Shown here one piece after another: positions 54,381-63,502 of a DNA stretch of 64,000 nt. The notes below the pieces were generated by a model. That model saw nothing but the letters and a program-made list of their open reading frames with translations, ran no database searches and was not told the origin of the DNA. The stretch spans positions 1 through 64,000 of the forward strand of contig CAJJBX010000003.1 in the NCBI GenBank assembly GCA_905182555.1, in the 5' to 3' direction. The stretch is from an uncultured Ilumatobacter sp. GTDB taxonomy: Bacteria; Actinomycetota; Acidimicrobiia; Acidimicrobiales; Ilumatobacteraceae. Every line of letters begins with the position of its first letter. The first letter of the stretch is position 1. The position numbers and the translations under genes were made by a program.

Positions 54381-55634
54381 TCAGAAGGCGCTGCCACCTT
54401 TGTAGCGACCTTCGGGAATCAGAAGGCCGCGCACGAGGGCGGCCATCGGGTCGTCGGCCTGGGTGAGTCGATCGGCAACTGCCTGCAACGTGTCGCCGAG
54501 TGCGGTCCCACCGAAGATCCAGTCGTTCAGCGCGTCGTGATTCGGCGTCGCCGAGCCAGGCTGGGCCGCAATGGCCTCGTGGTAAAAGGTCCGTAAATCA
54601 TCGGCGAGGTGGCGAACGAGGAGCGGCATGTCGAAGGCCCATTCGATGTCGTCGGCCCCGGCCAAATCGGGCAGGTCCGTGATCGACTCAGCATCGACGA
54701 TCGAGGCCAGCGCTCGAGCAACGTCGTCGATCTGGTCAGGCCCGGCACCGCTAACACCGAACAACGTCCGGCGGCGCGCCGCACGCGTCTGTGACGACCA
54801 GGTCTTCAATCGACCAACTTCGGCCAGAAGCCGACCGGTCAGTGTGTCGTCGATGACGGGTCCCAAGTTCAACGGGCAGGCCCACTGCCCCGGGCCAGCT
54901 TCTTCGGGGAGCGGCCCGTCGTAGTCGGCAATCGTTGGCTCAGTGGCCGTGACGAGCAACGCGAACGCGTCGCGCATCACCCGTTTCTGGAAGTCCGGAT
55001 CTTCAGCCGAACCGAGTGGCCGACCTAGGGCGAACGGTACCCAGAGCGCCCGAGTCGGGCCAACGGCTTCGCTCTGTTCCCGTACCAGGCTGATCGATGT
55101 GCATGCCACGCCGGCCCGCTCGATGAAGTTGCTGAGGGCGCCAACTGCGCCCGTGCACAACGGTCAAACAGGAACGAGCAGTGCAACGTCGACACCATCG
55201 GCGGCCAGCAGCCGGCCGACCTCGGTGCCGGTGTCTTCGAACAACTGCGGAGCAGGCATCGCGCCCATGAACGAGTAGTGCCACTTGCTGACACCACCGA
55301 TCTCGCCGACGTCTGCCATCTCACGCAACCGCTCCGCCGGAAACGAGATGTTCGGGTCTTGTTGGAACGCGCTGCGATCGAAGTTGGTGCTCACGTGGCT
55401 CAAGACCACGTCGCCCCAATCGGCATCGCTCGGCATGACCCGGTAGTCGAGTGCGCCGAGGGTGAACGGCGCGTCGGATCGCAGATGCAGGCCTGCAGTC
55501 GACACGATCGCCACCGTCGACTCAGCCAAGGGCTTGGGCGTGATCCACACCCCCGGCTCGATACGCGGCATCGCATCGGCACGCGCTTGCAGGTGCTCAG
55601 CTTCCGCTTCGTGAAGATCGCTCAGTCGCACCAT
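54381..55634 (-). CDS. Selenoprotein B-like reductase (glycine/betaine/proline reductase family) with an in-frame UGA at codon 157
   Basis: 417 residues if UGA is read as selenocysteine. Upstream of it: VAIVSTAGLHLRSDAPF, VLSHVSTNFDRSAFQQDPNI, SFPAERLREMADVGEIGGVS, HYSFMGAMP and DGVDVALLVPV; then TGA (55164-55166); then PLCTGAVGALSNFIERAGV and WVPFALGRPLG in exactly the same frame. The UGA occupies the redox position of the UxxC motif (U157, C160). A hairpin with a GU-containing loop follows at SECIS distance. Start ATG 55634 shares a base with the GST stop. Members in aerobes are poorly characterised; the pathway and electron donor are unknown. selA/B/D are not in the window. Confidence 0.78.
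55128..55161 (-). promoter_or_regulatory. SECIS-like hairpin downstream of the in-frame UGA
   Basis: Read on the minus strand, starting 2 bases after the UGA: lower stem GTTGT/GCAAC, a small internal loop, then a perfect GGGCGC/GCGCCC upper stem with the five-base loop AGTTG. The apical loop begins 17 bases after the UGA and has G at its second position and a GU pair of bases, as bacterial SelB-binding elements do. Six upper-stem pairs in coding sequence are unlikely by chance but not proof. Confidence 0.6.
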
Positions 55635-56704
55635 TAGACGAAGAGGATCTCACAACCGGTGCCCGCGAGAAGCAGATCGACGGTCGCCCGATCGGCATCG
55701 GCGAGTGCCGAATACTGCTCGCTTAGCCACACCAAACATTTTCCCTGATACCCAAACGGGCTCTGGGAGTATGTCTGGCCATCGATCGTGCACACCATCT
55801 CGTCGGCGCCCGATCGCAGCGCTGCAGCATTGGCGACCATGAACGGGGCATAGGTCCGACCGGCTTCTCTAAGCAGGCGGCGCACAGTGGGTGCCAACGC
55901 GTCGGTTGCATCCCAACCACCTTGCTCGTCGGCAACAGGCCACGACGACAAGTCGTCAACGCGCTCAATCCAGTTCACTGCTCGGGGTGCCCGGGCCGTC
56001 GCCAAGGCCGCCGACGTCGGATCCCACCACAACATCGGCTTGAGTTGGCCGTACAGCGCCATGTCAGATCGCGCCGGTCGCACGCCGAGCATGAACGGTT
56101 GGTGCGCCAGATGTTCCTGCAAAATCTCGAGGAGCCGCTCGAACGAACCTTCAAGGACGGGCTGGTTCTGATCGGTCGATCCAACGAGTGCTCGACGGCC
56201 GACCTGGCGCTCAATAATGAAGTCGTGCGCTTTGGCAAGCTGCTCGTCAGGAGCCTGCAGGTTCTGATCGAGCGGCAGCAGCAGGCCCGCTTTTTCGATG
56301 TCTGCGTTGTAGGTCCACCGGTAGTGGTACATCGCCTTGGTCACCCATTCGTCGGCGAAGTCCTCAAGCAGGAAGTCGATGAACGCAAGGGCACCGTCCG
56401 TCGGCACGAGACTGCGCTGCGCGTGATCGGCCTCGAGCCGGGCGATCTGCGGCGACGAGTCGACGAGTGTCTCAGAGTATGCGCCGTCGTCGCCCGCAAA
56501 GATCAGTACCGGGATGATCGGCACCGACCCAGGCGGAAATGTGTCGAGTGCTGAGCCCTTCAGTACCCATCGGAACGGGATGTGCCGGTAACGCAGCACT
56601 GCGCGCATCTTGAGGCTGTACGGCGAGCTATACGCCCCGCGAATAACGATCGGCTGCTCCGACGAGGTCGTCGTGCCTGCCAGCAACGGATGCTGCGGAC
56701 TCAC
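55634..56704 (-). CDS. Glutathione S-transferase-family protein
   Basis: 356 residues, longer than a usual GST. The thioredoxin-like N-terminus begins IVIRGAYSSPYSLKMRAVLR (SSPYS in place of a CPFC-type site) with VPIIPVLIF as the cis-proline region; the helical C-domain includes FIDFLLEDFADEWVTKAMYH and a second partial unit. Start GTG 56704 overlaps the upstream stop (GTGA). It may conjugate or reduce halogenated or ester substrates together with the dehalogenase upstream. Confidence 0.78.
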   Translation of the reverse strand: MSPQHPLLAGTTTSSEQPIVIRGAYSSPYSLKMRAVLRYRHIPFRWVLKGSALDTFPPGSVPIIPVLIFAGDDGAYSETLVDSSPQIARLEADHAQRSLVPTDGALAFIDFLLEDFADEWVTKAMYHYRWTYNADIEKAGLLLPLDQNLQAPDEQLAKAHDFIIERQVGRRALVGSTDQNQPVLEGSFERLLEILQEHLAHQPFMLGVRPARSDMALYGQLKPMLWWDPTSAALATARAPRAVNWIERVDDLSSWPVADEQGGWDATDALAPTVRRLLREAGRTYAPFMVANAAALRSGADEMVCTIDGQTYSQSPFGYQGKCLVWLSEQYSALADADRATVDLLLAGTGCEILFV

Positions 56705-57540
56705 GAGTCGATCGATGCTTCGAGTTCGTTGAGACGGGCGCGAACGATCATCGTGTACGTGTCGGCAATGGCGGCTTCGCGGTGGTCCTTTTGAGCTTCG
56801 AGGCGGACCGGGTCCATGACGACGGCCATGAACGCTGCCTTGCTCGGGAACTCGTTGAAACGGACCTGATGCCATGCCCGACCGTCGCCGATGATCGTGT
56901 CTTCGACGGCGAACCAGCCACTGATCCGAACACCGTGACCGAGCGCAACCTTGGCCGCCGCGGTCTGATACTGCTCCATCTGATTGGGTGTCCTTTCGGC
57001 CGCCGCTGTTCCTTGAGCAGTGTCATGAAAGCGCAGGACATGGACCACCACGACCGGGCCGTCATCGGCGGTCGGCGGGTGGGGCACGTCAGCCCAGTCG
57101 GCCTGCTCGAACCCTTCCGGGGGCGTCGGCATCTCCATGGGTTGCGAGCCGATGACGATCGTCGACTCCATCCCAGCGTCCTTGTGGTGATGCGACTTCT
57201 GGAAACTCGGGAGCGACTGCATATCGATGAACGCCTTGCGCGTCGGGTACTTCACGACGCCGACGCGGTCCCACGTAGTTTCATCACCCAGCAGTTGCTG
57301 ATCGACGTCACCGAAGAACACCGGTGCAGCACCGACGGCGGCGAGCGAGTCGAGCGGCGAGTAAGCATCGTCGGCATCACGCCCACTGATTGCTGACTCG
57401 CGGCCATCGGCGTAGTCGGCGACCTCGCGATATTTCATGAGGTTAACCATCCACACCGGGCCGTCATCTTCGGGCGGCATCATCGCCATCGACATTGCGT
57501 ATTCCGTGTTCGGTGTTCCGTAGCGAACCGTGTTACTCAT
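56701..57540 (-). CDS. Tandem DUF1330-like dimeric alpha/beta-barrel protein
   Basis: 279 residues that look like two ferredoxin-like barrel units: the first around PVWMVNLMKYREVADYAD and VVKYPTRKAFIDMQSLPSFQ, the second around VVVVHVLRFHDTAQGTAAAE and VRFNEFPSKAAFMAVVMDP. This duplicated arrangement resembles DUF1330/NIPSNAP-type proteins. No function is assigned. It overlaps the sulfatase/DJ-1 stop by four bases. Confidence 0.7.
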   Translation of the reverse strand: MSNTVRYGTPNTEYAMSMAMMPPEDDGPVWMVNLMKYREVADYADGRESAISGRDADDAYSPLDSLAAVGAAPVFFGDVDQQLLGDETTWDRVGVVKYPTRKAFIDMQSLPSFQKSHHHKDAGMESTIVIGSQPMEMPTPPEGFEQADWADVPHPPTADDGPVVVVHVLRFHDTAQGTAAAERTPNQMEQYQTAAAKVALGHGVRISGWFAVEDTIIGDGRAWHQVRFNEFPSKAAFMAVVMDPVRLEAQKDHREAAIADTYTMIVRARLNELEASIDS

Positions 57541-60179
57541 GAGGTACTCGCCTTTTCGCCGGTGTCGGCAAGTTCGGTGGGTGCTGTAGTTGAAGGAGAT
57601 ATCTGCGCAACGAGAAGTTGCATCATTTCGCGAGCCACCATCGGCCCGGCGTTCTGGTTCTGGCCGGTGACGATGTTGCCGTCAACGACCCAGTGATTGG
57701 CAAGCGGGTCGCGCCGCCTCGTCTGGCTCTCGAAAGCAGCGCCAACACCGCGCAGTTCGCGCTCCGGATGGTGCGGTGTCGATTGGATGCCGAGTTCCTT
57801 TACCTGCTTGTCGGTGACTGCAGAGATCTTGCGGCCGTCGACGAGCGGGCTGCCATCGGCCGCCTTCGCGTTGAGGAGGCCGAGCGGCCCATGGCACACG
57901 CCGCCCATCACCAATCCGGCGGCGTTGGCCTCAGTCATCTTGTCGCCCAGCGCGGCGGAGAAGCCAAAGTCGAAGGCGGCACCCCAGCCCCCGGCGAGGA
58001 ACACGATGTCGTAGTCGTCCATCTCGAGATCAGCGATGGCGAGCGATGTGGTGACCTTTACCTTGAAGTCGTCGTCAGCGAGGAAGCGGTCGTCGTCGGC
58101 ACATCGGATGACCGGCTTGATCGACTGCGGGTCGACCGGAACCACGCCACCAAGCGGGCTCGCCACATCGACCGCCATTCCGGCATCAAGGAAGGCGTAG
58201 TAGGGGACCGTCATCTCGCTGGCGAACACGCCGGTCGGCTTGCCGATGTCCATCACTGCAGTGTTTGTCGCAACGATCAATGCCCGCTTGCCGGCGAGGT
58301 CGAAGGTGGTGGCGTCGGGATCTTCTGGGTGCATGCCAGCGCGCTGCAGGACCTTGCGGAGTAGACGGGCGGGTGGGGGTGCTTTCTTCATGGGGGCTCC
58401 AGCGGTGGGTTGGCGTGACGCATACGGCCACGGGTTGTTGCGCTCAGGCACAGCCCGGGCGCGCTCGGTTTGCAATGCGGTTCGCATATGCGCGAACACG
58501 TCGGATACTGATTCGTCGTTCCAACGATTGGCTATTTCGATCGGGTCAGCGTCAAGGTTGTACAGCTCCCACTGGTCGGGGAGCGCAACCGTTCGATACT
58601 CATTGCCACCCGGGCCCGACGCAGCAAGATGACAGATGCCAGGTTCGGTCCAGGTGTCTGGGTCGTCGAACGTGCGGACGAGCTTCCACAGGTTGCCAGC
58701 GCCATCGACATTGGTGGGAACGCGCAGTACGAGCCCCTCGAAGTTGGATGCAACATGTGCAGGTACCTGGATGCGCAACGGCGCCGGAGGCTTGGCGGAC
58801 CGGCCAAGCCGGCGGGCGAGACCAGATGCTCCCGAATCACCTTCGAGCATGTTGTCGCGGGTCATGAGGTAGACCGGCCGATCGGGGTCGGCGGTGTCAG
58901 GTGCGTCGACCACCGGCATCAAATTTCGGCCTGGTAGCGAATGGATTTCGCTGAAATCAGACTGCAGCACGTTGGCAGCGATCGACTCATCGATACCGGC
59001 CGCGGCAAGGAGGGTCGGAACGAGGTCGACATGCGAGGTCGGCGCGCCTTCGATCGAAATACCGGTCGTCGGGTTTGCACCAACGCGAGCGATCGAGAAG
59101 GGCACGCGGGTTGCCTCGTCGTACAGGGTGAACCACTTTTGGTGCAAGCCGCCGTGGGCGCCGAGAAGGTCGCCGTGGTCGGAGGTGCGCACGATGACGC
59201 TGTCGTTGCCACCCTGATCGACCGAGGCGGTGACCGCACGACGAACCTGATCGATCGGGCCGTCGACCTCGGCATGCAGCCGGTAGTACAAGTCGCGATA
59301 TTCCTGCGCCTTCTTCGAATAGGTCGCTGCGACTGCCGGAATCGGCCCGTAGCCCGACGGGTACGTCTCACGGTACGCGATCTGGGCCGCTGGCTTGCTT
59401 GCAAGATCCTCGTTGGCGGTCGGCGCTTCCGGCACATGCGGTGGGTCAAGCGGGCCAACATCGAGCGGGTTACCGCGTCGCGCCCATGCAGGGAAGAGCA
59501 CGATGTCGTGCGGGTTGACGAAGCTCGCCACCAGCAAGAACGGACGTTGTGCATCGGCGTCACCGGCGGCACGTCTGGCGTAGCGATTTTCGAGCCAGTT
59601 GACGACCCGTTCGGCGATCAGGGGGTCGCGTCGAAACCCGCTGTCGGCGAGGTCACCGCCGTGCGGTTCGGGGCCGATCCAACCGTCGAAACCAAACGCG
59701 TTGAGTGGATTCGCAACGCGGTACTGCTCGACAGCCGCTGCATCAACATTGCCCTCGCCGTCGTTGGTCTCGACCCGGCTGCCATCGTTCGCCCCGCCAA
59801 CATGGTGGAGGTCGGCGTGGCTGATGTGCCACTTGCCGTCGTAGTGCGTGTCGTAGCCCGCAGCACGGAACCAGTTGCCGAGCGTCGGCACTTCGCCCTC
59901 GGGCAACCAGCGGAGCCGAGAGTCGTTAGCCCTCTTGCCGAGCCCGTCGGTCTGCGTGACGCCGTGGACATCGGGGTACTGGCCGGTGAAGATCGTTGGA
60001 CGACTGGGCACGCAGGCCAACGATCCGGTGTAGTGCCTGTTGAAGTTCACAGCATTGTCGTCAAACCACCTCCGACCGCTGAGGGCAGAGCGCCGCCAGG
60101 CAAGGACATCGTCCGCCTCGTAGGGCGGGATGGCCCGCTCTTCGTCGGTCATGATGATGATCACGTCGGGACGCGTCAT
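57537..60179 (-). CDS. Fusion of type I sulfatase and DJ-1/PfpI domain
   Basis: 880 residues. Residues 1-590 are a formylglycine sulfatase: metal ligands in IIIMTDEER, the FGly motif C56-V-P-S-R in LACVPSRPTIFTGQYP, DGKWHISHADLHHVGG, FVNPHDIV, TSDHGDLLGAHGGLHQKWF. Residues 640-860 are a DJ-1/PfpI domain: ASEMTVPYYAFLDAGMAVDV, IVFLAGGWGAAFDFGF, and the nucleophile-elbow cysteine in GGVCHGPLGLL. A proline-rich linker (MKKAPPPARLL) joins them. Maturation would need a formylglycine-generating enzyme elsewhere. The join of these two activities is unusual. ATGA overlaps at both ends. Confidence 0.86.
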   Translation of the reverse strand: MTRPDVIIIMTDEERAIPPYEADDVLAWRRSALSGRRWFDDNAVNFNRHYTGSLACVPSRPTIFTGQYPDVHGVTQTDGLGKRANDSRLRWLPEGEVPTLGNWFRAAGYDTHYDGKWHISHADLHHVGGANDGSRVETNDGEGNVDAAAVEQYRVANPLNAFGFDGWIGPEPHGGDLADSGFRRDPLIAERVVNWLENRYARRAAGDADAQRPFLLVASFVNPHDIVLFPAWARRGNPLDVGPLDPPHVPEAPTANEDLASKPAAQIAYRETYPSGYGPIPAVAATYSKKAQEYRDLYYRLHAEVDGPIDQVRRAVTASVDQGGNDSVIVRTSDHGDLLGAHGGLHQKWFTLYDEATRVPFSIARVGANPTTGISIEGAPTSHVDLVPTLLAAAGIDESIAANVLQSDFSEIHSLPGRNLMPVVDAPDTADPDRPVYLMTRDNMLEGDSGASGLARRLGRSAKPPAPLRIQVPAHVASNFEGLVLRVPTNVDGAGNLWKLVRTFDDPDTWTEPGICHLAASGPGGNEYRTVALPDQWELYNLDADPIEIANRWNDESVSDVFAHMRTALQTERARAVPERNNPWPYASRQPTAGAPMKKAPPPARLLRKVLQRAGMHPEDPDATTFDLAGKRALIVATNTAVMDIGKPTGVFASEMTVPYYAFLDAGMAVDVASPLGGVVPVDPQSIKPVIRCADDDRFLADDDFKVKVTTSLAIADLEMDDYDIVFLAGGWGAAFDFGFSAALGDKMTEANAAGLVMGGVCHGPLGLLNAKAADGSPLVDGRKISAVTDKQVKELGIQSTPHHPERELRGVGAAFESQTRRRDPLANHWVVDGNIVTGQNQNAGPMVAREMMQLLVAQISPSTTAPTELADTGEKASTS

Positions 60180-60649
60180 GCGTGCTGCTCCTGCAGCTGT
60201 CCAGGCTGTCCAGGTGATGTAGCAAAATGGGTCGCGAGGCCGGCAAGCATCTCGTCGGATGCCTGACCGAGCTTGCGGCCAACGGCCTTGGCAATGCCCT
60301 GCTGCGGCGGCCGGGGCCCGGCATCGATCTCGGTGGTCAGCGTGGCAGTGGTGGCATCACCGTCTGGTTCGATTGACCATGCGTTCGTGACCGACCGGAT
60401 GATCGGTGGCAGGCCCGTGATGGCGTATCGCAGCGCCACGCCGGGCTCCCAGTGCTCGACGGTTTCGACGACCGTGGTCCGACCCGTCTGGATGCGCCGG
60501 ACCATGCCAACACCTTCTGTTTGGTCCGACATCAGGCATGAGTGGTCGACATTCGGCGCCCACTGGCCGATTGCGGCAAAGTCGGCGAGTACCGCCCACA
60601 CCGCATCAACCGATGCGGGAATCGTCGTTGACTTCGTCACTGTCGCCAT
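60176..60649 (-). CDS. SRPBCC-family polyketide cyclase/dehydrase-like protein
   Basis: 157 residues: TKSTTIPASVDAVWAVLADF, AAIGQWAPNVDHSCLM and WEPGVALRYAITGLPPI match the helix-grip fold; the C-terminal helix is KAVGRKLGQASDEMLAGLAT. Start ATG 60649 follows GGGAGG. Its stop overlaps the sulfatase start (ATGA). The region just upstream (60685-60719) carries 15-bp tandem repeats. Confidence 0.8.
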   Translation of the reverse strand: MATVTKSTTIPASVDAVWAVLADFAAIGQWAPNVDHSCLMSDQTEGVGMVRRIQTGRTTVVETVEHWEPGVALRYAITGLPPIIRSVTNAWSIEPDGDATTATLTTEIDAGPRPPQQGIAKAVGRKLGQASDEMLAGLATHFATSPGQPGQLQEQHA

Positions 60650-60684
60650 GGCGACCTCCCTACTGGTGTCGTGCGCTGCTGCGT

Positions 60685-60719
60685 CACGGGTTGCTGCGGC
60701 ACGGGTTGCTGCGGCACGG
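60685..60719. repeat. 15-bp tandem repeat upstream of the SRPBCC gene
   Basis: CACGGGTTGCTGCGG occurs twice in a row, followed by a partial third copy (CACGG), ending at the SCO6745 gene stop at 60720. The 70-base gap otherwise holds only the SRPBCC ribosome site. Confidence 0.85.
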
Positions 60720-61616
60720 TCATCGAGCCACTCGGGTGCGTGCTGCAGGCATCCAGTTAGCTCCGCCCGTGGCATTGATCCGCTCGACGAACCGGTCGCC
60801 GACCGGTTCGATCAGATCGACGAATCGCAGAGTGGCCTCGGCGCCGAGCGCACGCCATGCAGGCAGCGACAGGGCGTCGAGTCGCGCTTCAAGCGTCGCC
60901 TTGTGGGCCACCCCCGCAGCGTTCACCGTGCCGTCAGTAACAAGGCCTCGCGCCTCGAGTTCGGCGTATCCAGCGGCGAGCGCTGCATCGTCGGCACCGC
61001 GGCTGCGTGGCAACCAGTCGCCGTCGTAGTTGCGGGCCGCCCCGTCAAGAATTCCAGCGGCGACGTCGCCCATATCGTCGACCAGTTGGATCGCCCAGTG
61101 CGTGTCGCCACGCCACTCGCGGATGCAGTTCACGGCAAGCCATGCCGACAACAGTTGGTCGTCTGGGCGAGCGCGTTCGCGCAGCGTCCCTGCAAGCGCC
61201 CGACCCGAGATCGTGATCGCGTCTGCAGCCGCCCACAGGACAGAAGCCATTGCTGCAAGTTCGTCGCAGATCTCCGGGGCGTGCGCTCGAAGCCCGGCAA
61301 CGACACCTGCGTCGCGGGCGTCGGCGACCTGTTCAAACGTCGTTGCGGCCCGGGCGTTGTCAAGTGACATCGCGATGAACGCTGGGCTGATCGAATAGAA
61401 CGCTGCAATCACCGCTTGGTTGCCGGCCGGGGCAAGTGATGCCCCCCGACTTGCGACGTAGTAACTCCATGCATCAGGCCCGAGTGCGGTGTAGTTCTCG
61501 ATGGCAGTTGGGTCCCAATAGATCCAGCCGATCAGCCGGTGCGACGCAAATGCGGAGCGCGCCGATAGCTCGCTCCATGCCCTGCCATCAGGTTCTGGCT
61601 GAGCTGGATCGGTCAT
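60720..61616 (-). CDS. SCO6745-family protein
   Basis: 298 residues resembling the actinobacterial SCO6745 family: FASHRLIGWIYWDPTAIENY, YYVASRGASLAPAGNQAVIA, AFYSISPAFIAMSLDNARAA and a C-terminal helical half with RALGAEATLRFVDLIEPVGD. The family is uncharacterised and often linked to winged-helix-like or thioesterase-like annotation. Start ATG 61616 (MTDPAQPE) lies 5 bases after the dehalogenase stop. Confidence 0.72.
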   Translation of the reverse strand: MTDPAQPEPDGRAWSELSARSAFASHRLIGWIYWDPTAIENYTALGPDAWSYYVASRGASLAPAGNQAVIAAFYSISPAFIAMSLDNARAATTFEQVADARDAGVVAGLRAHAPEICDELAAMASVLWAAADAITISGRALAGTLRERARPDDQLLSAWLAVNCIREWRGDTHWAIQLVDDMGDVAAGILDGAARNYDGDWLPRSRGADDAALAAGYAELEARGLVTDGTVNAAGVAHKATLEARLDALSLPAWRALGAEATLRFVDLIEPVGDRFVERINATGGANWMPAARTRVAR

Positions 61617-61620
61617 CGTC

Positions 61621-62529
61621 TCAGCCCCCGCTGACGGCGTCGATGAGGATCTGGGCGATCTGCGGCGCGCCGTCTTCCTGGAAGAAGTGGTGCGCGTTCG
61701 TGACCGTGGTGTGCCGCTGGCCCTGTGCGCCAGGCACGAGCTTCCGGAACGGCTTGTCGCCGCCGGTGGTGACCGGATCGTCATCGCTGAAGCAGCAGAT
61801 GAATGGCTTCTCCCACTGCTTCAGTACTTCCCAGGCGGCGAGGTTGTCGGGCGCCGCCGGGTCGTCAGTCGATGTGGGAACGAGCGACGGGAAGATGCGC
61901 GCGCCCTCCTTGAAGGTCTCGTCGGGGAACGGTGCGTCGTAGGCAGCCACTTCGCCCTCGGTCAATTCGCTGTTGGTTGCACCCTGCAGGATCTGGCCGA
62001 TTGGGAAAACGGGCGATTCCTGGCTGAACTTCTGCCACGCCATGAACGCATCACTTGGCGCGCTTTCACCAGTCGGCAGGCCGGTGTTGCCGATCACGAC
62101 GCTGGCGAACCGATCAGGGTTTGCTGCAACGAGGCGAAGGCCGACAAGGCCGCCCCAGTCCTGACCAAAGAACGTCGCGTTCTGCAGGTCAAGATGATCA
62201 ATGATCGCTTCCTGCATCCAAGCCACGTGCCGGGCGTAGGTGTAATCGCTCTTCTCACTCGGCTTGTCGCTCTTGCCAAATCCGACGAGATCGGGCGCGA
62301 TCACGCGCATCCCCGCACCGGTCAGCAGCGGGATGATCTTGCGGTAGAGGTAACTCCATGACGGCTCGCCATGCATCGCCAGGACAACCGGCCCGTCAGC
62401 CGGGCCCTCGTCGAGATAGTGGACGCGGAGGGTGCCGCCGTCCTGGTCGTCGATCTCGACGTAGTTCGGTGCGAAGGCGTAGCCCGCGAGATCAGCGAAA
62501 CGCTCGTCGGGTGTGCGGAGTGATTTCAT
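61621..62529 (-). CDS. Haloalkane dehalogenase (HLD-I type)
   Basis: 302-residue alpha/beta hydrolase that removes halide from alkyl halides. The nucleophile is D124 in FFGQDWGGLVG with the halide-binding W125; the other motifs are AMHGEPSWSYLYRKIIPLL, the acid in CFSDDDPVTTGGD and the catalytic His in NAHHFFQEDGA. The HGEP box and Asp-Trp are the diagnostic difference from epoxide hydrolases. First gene of the minus-strand operon to 54381. Confidence 0.9.
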   Translation of the reverse strand: MKSLRTPDERFADLAGYAFAPNYVEIDDQDGGTLRVHYLDEGPADGPVVLAMHGEPSWSYLYRKIIPLLTGAGMRVIAPDLVGFGKSDKPSEKSDYTYARHVAWMQEAIIDHLDLQNATFFGQDWGGLVGLRLVAANPDRFASVVIGNTGLPTGESAPSDAFMAWQKFSQESPVFPIGQILQGATNSELTEGEVAAYDAPFPDETFKEGARIFPSLVPTSTDDPAAPDNLAAWEVLKQWEKPFICCFSDDDPVTTGGDKPFRKLVPGAQGQRHTTVTNAHHFFQEDGAPQIAQILIDAVSGG

Positions 62530-62542
62530 GTTGGCTTCTTTC

Positions 62543-62588
62543 GTTCAACGGGGATTAATGGTGACGTTCAACGGGGATTGATGGTGAC
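62543..62588. repeat. 23-bp direct duplication of the MBL gene 3' end
   Basis: Two 23-base units (62543-62565 and 62566-62588), starting GTTCAACGGGGATT and differing by one base. The second unit contains the last codons and stop of the MBL gene (VTINPR); the first repeats them outside the gene. A recent tandem duplication. Confidence 0.85.
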
Positions 62589-63431
62589 GGTGTGGAGGTC
62601 GTCACCAACTTCGATGGTGCCTGCGAAGTGCGCTACTCCGAGTGCCCGCCAGTCGTCGGCGCTGCCGCTCACGGGCATCGGCGGGACGTAGTGCGTGTAG
62701 ATCAACGTGTCGATCTCGGCCTTGGCTGCGGTCTGCGCTGCCTCTTCGGGCGACGAGTGGTAGTCGAGCGTGTCCTGTATCCGTTGCAATGGCACGTTCG
62801 CAAGGATGTCCTTGCGGATCACGGTGTGGACCAGCGCGTTCGCGCCTTCGCATAGCGCATCGAGGCCGGCACACGGCACGGTGTCGCCGGCTGCGACGAC
62901 ACTTGCGACTCCTGCATCAGAACGGTGATCGAAACGGAAGCCGACGCTCGGCTCGACCGGTTTGTGATCGGTTTGCCCGCAGGTAATCCGAACGTTGCCG
63001 GGCAGGTCAACGACACCCTCGGTCACTTCGATCACGGTCACTGGTGGCCGATGATCGAGATCTGGGTGGTGGGCGAGGCGGTATTCGATGTCCGGGTCGA
63101 GTGACGCCAGGATGTGATCGACAACCTGCTGGGTGCCGACCGGGCCAACGATCGTCAGCGGTGTCTCCTCGAACGTCATCACCCAGCGCGTCGTGATCAC
63201 GTCGTTGAGGTCGGTGATGTGGTCACTGTGCAGATGGGTGATCAGGACCGCTGAAAGGTTCGGTGCCCCGAGCCCACACGCGGCGAGACGCATCAGCACG
63301 CCTCGACCAGCATCAACCAGGTAGTGCTCTGCGTCGGCACCCTCGCCGGCCGAGATCAGCGTGGCCGGGCCAGCGCGATCAGGTGCAGGCATCGGCGAAC
63401 CGGTACCCAGCAGCGTGACGGTCAAACTCAT
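62568..63431 (-). CDS. Metallo-beta-lactamase-fold hydrolase (RNase Z/AHL-lactonase-like)
   Basis: 287 residues. TVTLLGTGSPMPAPDRAGPA and the zinc motif VLITHLHSDHITDLNDVITT, then VAAGDTVPCAGLDALCEGAN, ALVHTV and IYTHYVPP supply the other ligands. The layout is that of the RNase Z/arylsulfatase-type MBL group acting on small organic substrates or RNA. Start ATG 63431 follows GGAG. Confidence 0.84.
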   Translation of the reverse strand: MSLTVTLLGTGSPMPAPDRAGPATLISAGEGADAEHYLVDAGRGVLMRLAACGLGAPNLSAVLITHLHSDHITDLNDVITTRWVMTFEETPLTIVGPVGTQQVVDHILASLDPDIEYRLAHHPDLDHRPPVTVIEVTEGVVDLPGNVRITCGQTDHKPVEPSVGFRFDHRSDAGVASVVAAGDTVPCAGLDALCEGANALVHTVIRKDILANVPLQRIQDTLDYHSSPEEAAQTAAKAEIDTLIYTHYVPPMPVSGSADDWRALGVAHFAGTIEVGDDLHTVTINPR

Positions 63432-63502
63432 CGGGAACTCCATCCCGGTAATGACATCGTTGCGAGGAAATCGTTGCGGGAGAACGAGCCGGGAGGGCAC
63501 AG

